From Bordetella petrii (GTDB lineage: Bacteria > Pseudomonadota > Gammaproteobacteria > Burkholderiales > Burkholderiaceae_B), in the NCBI GenBank assembly GCA_017745595.1, contig WMBV01000020.1, forward strand, positions 60,235 through 124,234: a stretch of DNA of 64,000 nt, in the 5' to 3' direction. The position numbers and the translations under genes are program-made. Shown piece after piece: positions 62,307 to 64,000 of the stretch (within the stretch, counting starts at the first letter, position 1; each line of letters opens with the position of its first letter). The notes under the pieces are model-generated. The model did no database searches. It saw nothing but the letters and a program-made list of their open reading frames with translations, and was not told where the DNA came from.

Positions 62307-63293
62307 ATGCGGCCCGACTCGATGAACACCTCGGCCGGCGCCATCCCCGACACCCTGCAAGACCAGGCGTGGGAGTGGTTGCGCCTGCTGACCTCGCGCG
62401 CGGCCAGCCAGGCCGACCTGCAAGCCTTTCAGGCTTGGGTGGATACCAGCCCCGCGCACCTGTCCGCCTATCGGCAAGCCAAGGACAAGTGGGATGCGCT
62501 CGCCCCCGCGGCGGGCATGGTGGCGCAGGCCGTGCCCGACATGCTGGCCAGTTTCAAGCGCCGCCGCGCTCGCAACCGCCGGACTTTCCTTGGCATGGGC
62601 GTAGCCGCTGCCGGCGCGGCGGCGGTGGCCATCGTCCATCCGCCGCTAGGCTTATGGCCCGCCTTGCCCGAATGGGACGCCGACTATCGCACCGCGACCG
62701 GCGAGCAGCGCAGCCTGGGCCTGGAGGCCGGCGTGGCCGTCATGCTCAATACCCGCACCAGTGCGCGCCGGCGCACGGAAGACGGCCGCCTGGCGGGCCT
62801 GGAGCTGCTGACGGGCGAAGCCGCCATCGACTTGCAGGCCGGCCGCAGGTTTTCGGTGGCCGCAGGCGTGGGTCGCAGCCAAAGCGAGTCCGGGCAATTC
62901 GAGGTGCGCTACCTCGATGGCCAGGCCTGCGTGACCTGCATGGCGGGCACCGTGACCATTACCCACCCCCAGGGCCAGCACGCCTTGCCGGCCGGCCAAC
63001 AGATCATTTACGACGACAGGACGATCAGCGTCGCCCAGGCCACCGACATCGAACGGATCACCGCCTGGCGCCGGGGACTGCTGATGTTCCGCAATGTGCG
63101 GCTGGCAGAGGTCATCGATGACATCAACCGCTACCGGCCGGGCCATATCGTGCTGACCAACGAGCGTGCGCGCGGCCTGGCGGTCAATGGGCAGTTCCGC
63201 ATCGACGCGCTGGATCACGCCATCGAGCAACTGGCCTATAGCTTCGATCTCAATCAGCTCCCGCTGCCGGGAGGCGTTGTGTTGCTGGGGTAG
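62307..63293 (+). CDS. FecR-family anti-sigma factor/regulator, VreR-like
   Basis: 328 residues. The cytoplasmic N-terminal anti-sigma domain (DUF4880: DQAWEWLRLLTSRAASQADL, AFQAWVDTSPAHLSAYRQAK) is followed by a membrane helix (about 92-112, RTFLGMGVAAAGAAAVAIVH) and the periplasmic FecR domain (YRTATGEQRSLGLEAGVAVM, LLTGEAAIDLQAGRRFSVAA). The C-terminal STN-like repeat LFRNVRLAEVIDDINRYR and VNGQFRIDALDHAIEQLAYS is typical. Start at 62307 or the ATG at 62322. It completes the STN-sigma-FecR trio. Confidence 0.9.
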   Translation: MRPDSMNTSAGAIPDTLQDQAWEWLRLLTSRAASQADLQAFQAWVDTSPAHLSAYRQAKDKWDALAPAAGMVAQAVPDMLASFKRRRARNRRTFLGMGVAAAGAAAVAIVHPPLGLWPALPEWDADYRTATGEQRSLGLEAGVAVMLNTRTSARRRTEDGRLAGLELLTGEAAIDLQAGRRFSVAAGVGRSQSESGQFEVRYLDGQACVTCMAGTVTITHPQGQHALPAGQQIIYDDRTISVAQATDIERITAWRRGLLMFRNVRLAEVIDDINRYRPGHIVLTNERARGLAVNGQFRIDALDHAIEQLAYSFDLNQLPLPGGVVLLG

Positions 63294-63476
63294 TTGCCGG
63301 GGGGCCTGAAAAAATATTTTCGTCTGCCCTTTCTCACTTGTGCGTTCTCAAACGTGTATTAAGTAGGGGAGTGTTTTTAGTGCGCCGCCTGACCAGGGTC
63401 GTGTGCCGGATGCTCCGACACGGATGCGGTCGTCTGCCGACGGCCCGGGATACACGCGACGACGGAAAGGACAGTG

Positions 63477-64000
63477 ATGAGCATTCACGGACGGGGATCC
63501 AAGGCAGTACGTAGCAACAAGCCGGGGCGTTTCGCGCTGGCGCCGATTGCCCGCGCGATGGCGCTGGCCATGCTGGCGGGCGGGATGGCCGGGCAGGAAG
63601 CCTACGCGCAGCGGCCGTTGAGCGGCGCATGGTTCGCCGCCAAGGGCGCCTCGCAGCAAGCGCGGGCGGCAGGCAGGCCCATGCCCGGTGCGGCGGGTCT
63701 GCCGCCCGCGGCACGCCAGCAGGCGCAGGCGCGCAAGCAACTTTCGCGCTCAATCGCCAACCTGAACCGCACGGCCGCGGCCATCGCCGCCCAGCAGGCC
63801 GCGCAGGAAGCGGCGCGCAACAGCCCGCAGAACGCCGCGTGGGTGCGCGACGGCTTGGGCAAGGACGGCCTGAATCGGTTCGAGGGAGGCCGCTGGGACG
63901 CGGCCGCGCCCGAGACCGGCGTCAAGGACGGCCGCCAGCAGGTCACCATCGCCCAGAACAAGCCGCGCGCGGTGTTGGATTGGGAGAGCTTTCACGTGGG
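63477..64000 (+). CDS. Two-partner-secretion exoprotein, FhaB/PdtA-like (N-terminal part; gene runs off the window)
   Basis: 174 codons are visible from ATG 63477 (GAAAGGACAG upstream). An extended signal peptide ends after AYA (region about 20-47, basic n-region then FALAPIARAMALAMLAGGMA). After a low-complexity Ala/Gln-rich stretch comes RAVLDWESFHVG, the start of the haemagglutination-activity/TPS secretion domain recognised by TpsB transporters. It is the expected output of the sigma factor upstream, as PdtA is for VreI. The 63294-63476 region holds its promoter; ATATTTTCGTCTG at 63315-63327 could include a FecI-type -10. Confidence 0.85.
   Translation, partial: MSIHGRGSKAVRSNKPGRFALAPIARAMALAMLAGGMAGQEAYAQRPLSGAWFAAKGASQQARAAGRPMPGAAGLPPAARQQAQARKQLSRSIANLNRTAAAIAAQQAAQEAARNSPQNAAWVRDGLGKDGLNRFEGGRWDAAAPETGVKDGRQQVTIAQNKPRAVLDWESFHV

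Noticed and set aside
61200..63753. Minus-strand open frames opposite the STN, sigma, FecR and exoprotein genes
   Set aside because: Shadows of the plus-strand operon, rich in Arg/Pro/Ala and without recognisable domains.

Overview
The window looks like chromosomal DNA of a Bordetella- or Achromobacter-like member of the Alcaligenaceae. GC content is high, six genes encode Bug-family (TctC-type) periplasmic binding proteins, a typical expansion in this family, and several clusters for acid and aromatic-type catabolism are controlled by LysR regulators. The species cannot be fixed from the sequence alone. Positions 1 to about 39,140 are chromosome; 39,145 to the end is the left part of an integrative and conjugative element (ICE) whose right end lies outside the window.

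Chromosomal part. From 1 to 14,300 there are housekeeping and general genes: pntB/pntAB/pntAA transhydrogenase, an N-formylglutamate amidohydrolase, a Bug protein divergent from a LysR gene, mnmA, a TauE/SafE exporter, a glutathione S-transferase, purB, a cytochrome c' / b561 pair, a DUF3053 lipoprotein and an AI-2E-family permease. From 14,460 to 21,151 a LysR gene diverges from an operon of acyl-CoA ligase, thiolase-like protein, DUF35 partner, Bug protein and MmgE/PrpD protein. From 21,272 to 27,031 a LysR gene faces an operon for a ferric/phosphonate-type ABC importer and an HpaI-type aldolase. From 27,320 to 29,814 there is a Bug protein, a lactonase-like propeller and a muconolactone-isomerase-like protein. 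From 30,240 to 39,096 a LysR gene precedes a co-directional catabolic cluster: TauD/TfdA dioxygenase, FMN-dependent 2-hydroxyacid oxidase, two amidohydrolases resembling 2-pyrone-4,6-dicarboxylate hydrolase, an RraA-like aldolase and three Bug proteins. It ends at a strong terminator.

Mobile part. A 46-bp copy of the 3' half of a tRNA-Met(CAU) gene (39,145-39,190) marks the attachment site, followed by a tyrosine integrase. The backbone resembles the Tn4371 family: RadC-like, ParB-like, DUF736, DUF2958, DUF2285, an AlpA-like HTH protein, RepA, ParA, DUF2840, a TraF-type peptidase and an RlxS-type relaxase. An unusually clear replication origin lies directly after repA: DnaA boxes, three 18-bp iterons with an exact 23-bp period, and an AT-rich tract.

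Cargo. Behind the integrase are a BrnTA toxin-antitoxin pair and a compact, lower-GC three-gene operon with two different class III nucleotide cyclases and a PycTM-like membrane effector, which I read as a two-cyclase Pycsar-type antiphage system. Two HEPN-like proteins (one AbiU2-like, one DUF4145) follow, and a third HEPN-like protein with an XRE regulator sits further in. Behind the relaxase is a surface-signalling cassette (STN protein, ECF sigma factor, FecR-type anti-sigma factor, two-partner-secretion exoprotein) preceded by a three-unit Pho box. It matches the Pseudomonas aeruginosa VreA-VreI-VreR/PdtA layout and would be a phosphate-starvation-responsive virulence-type cassette on a mobile element.
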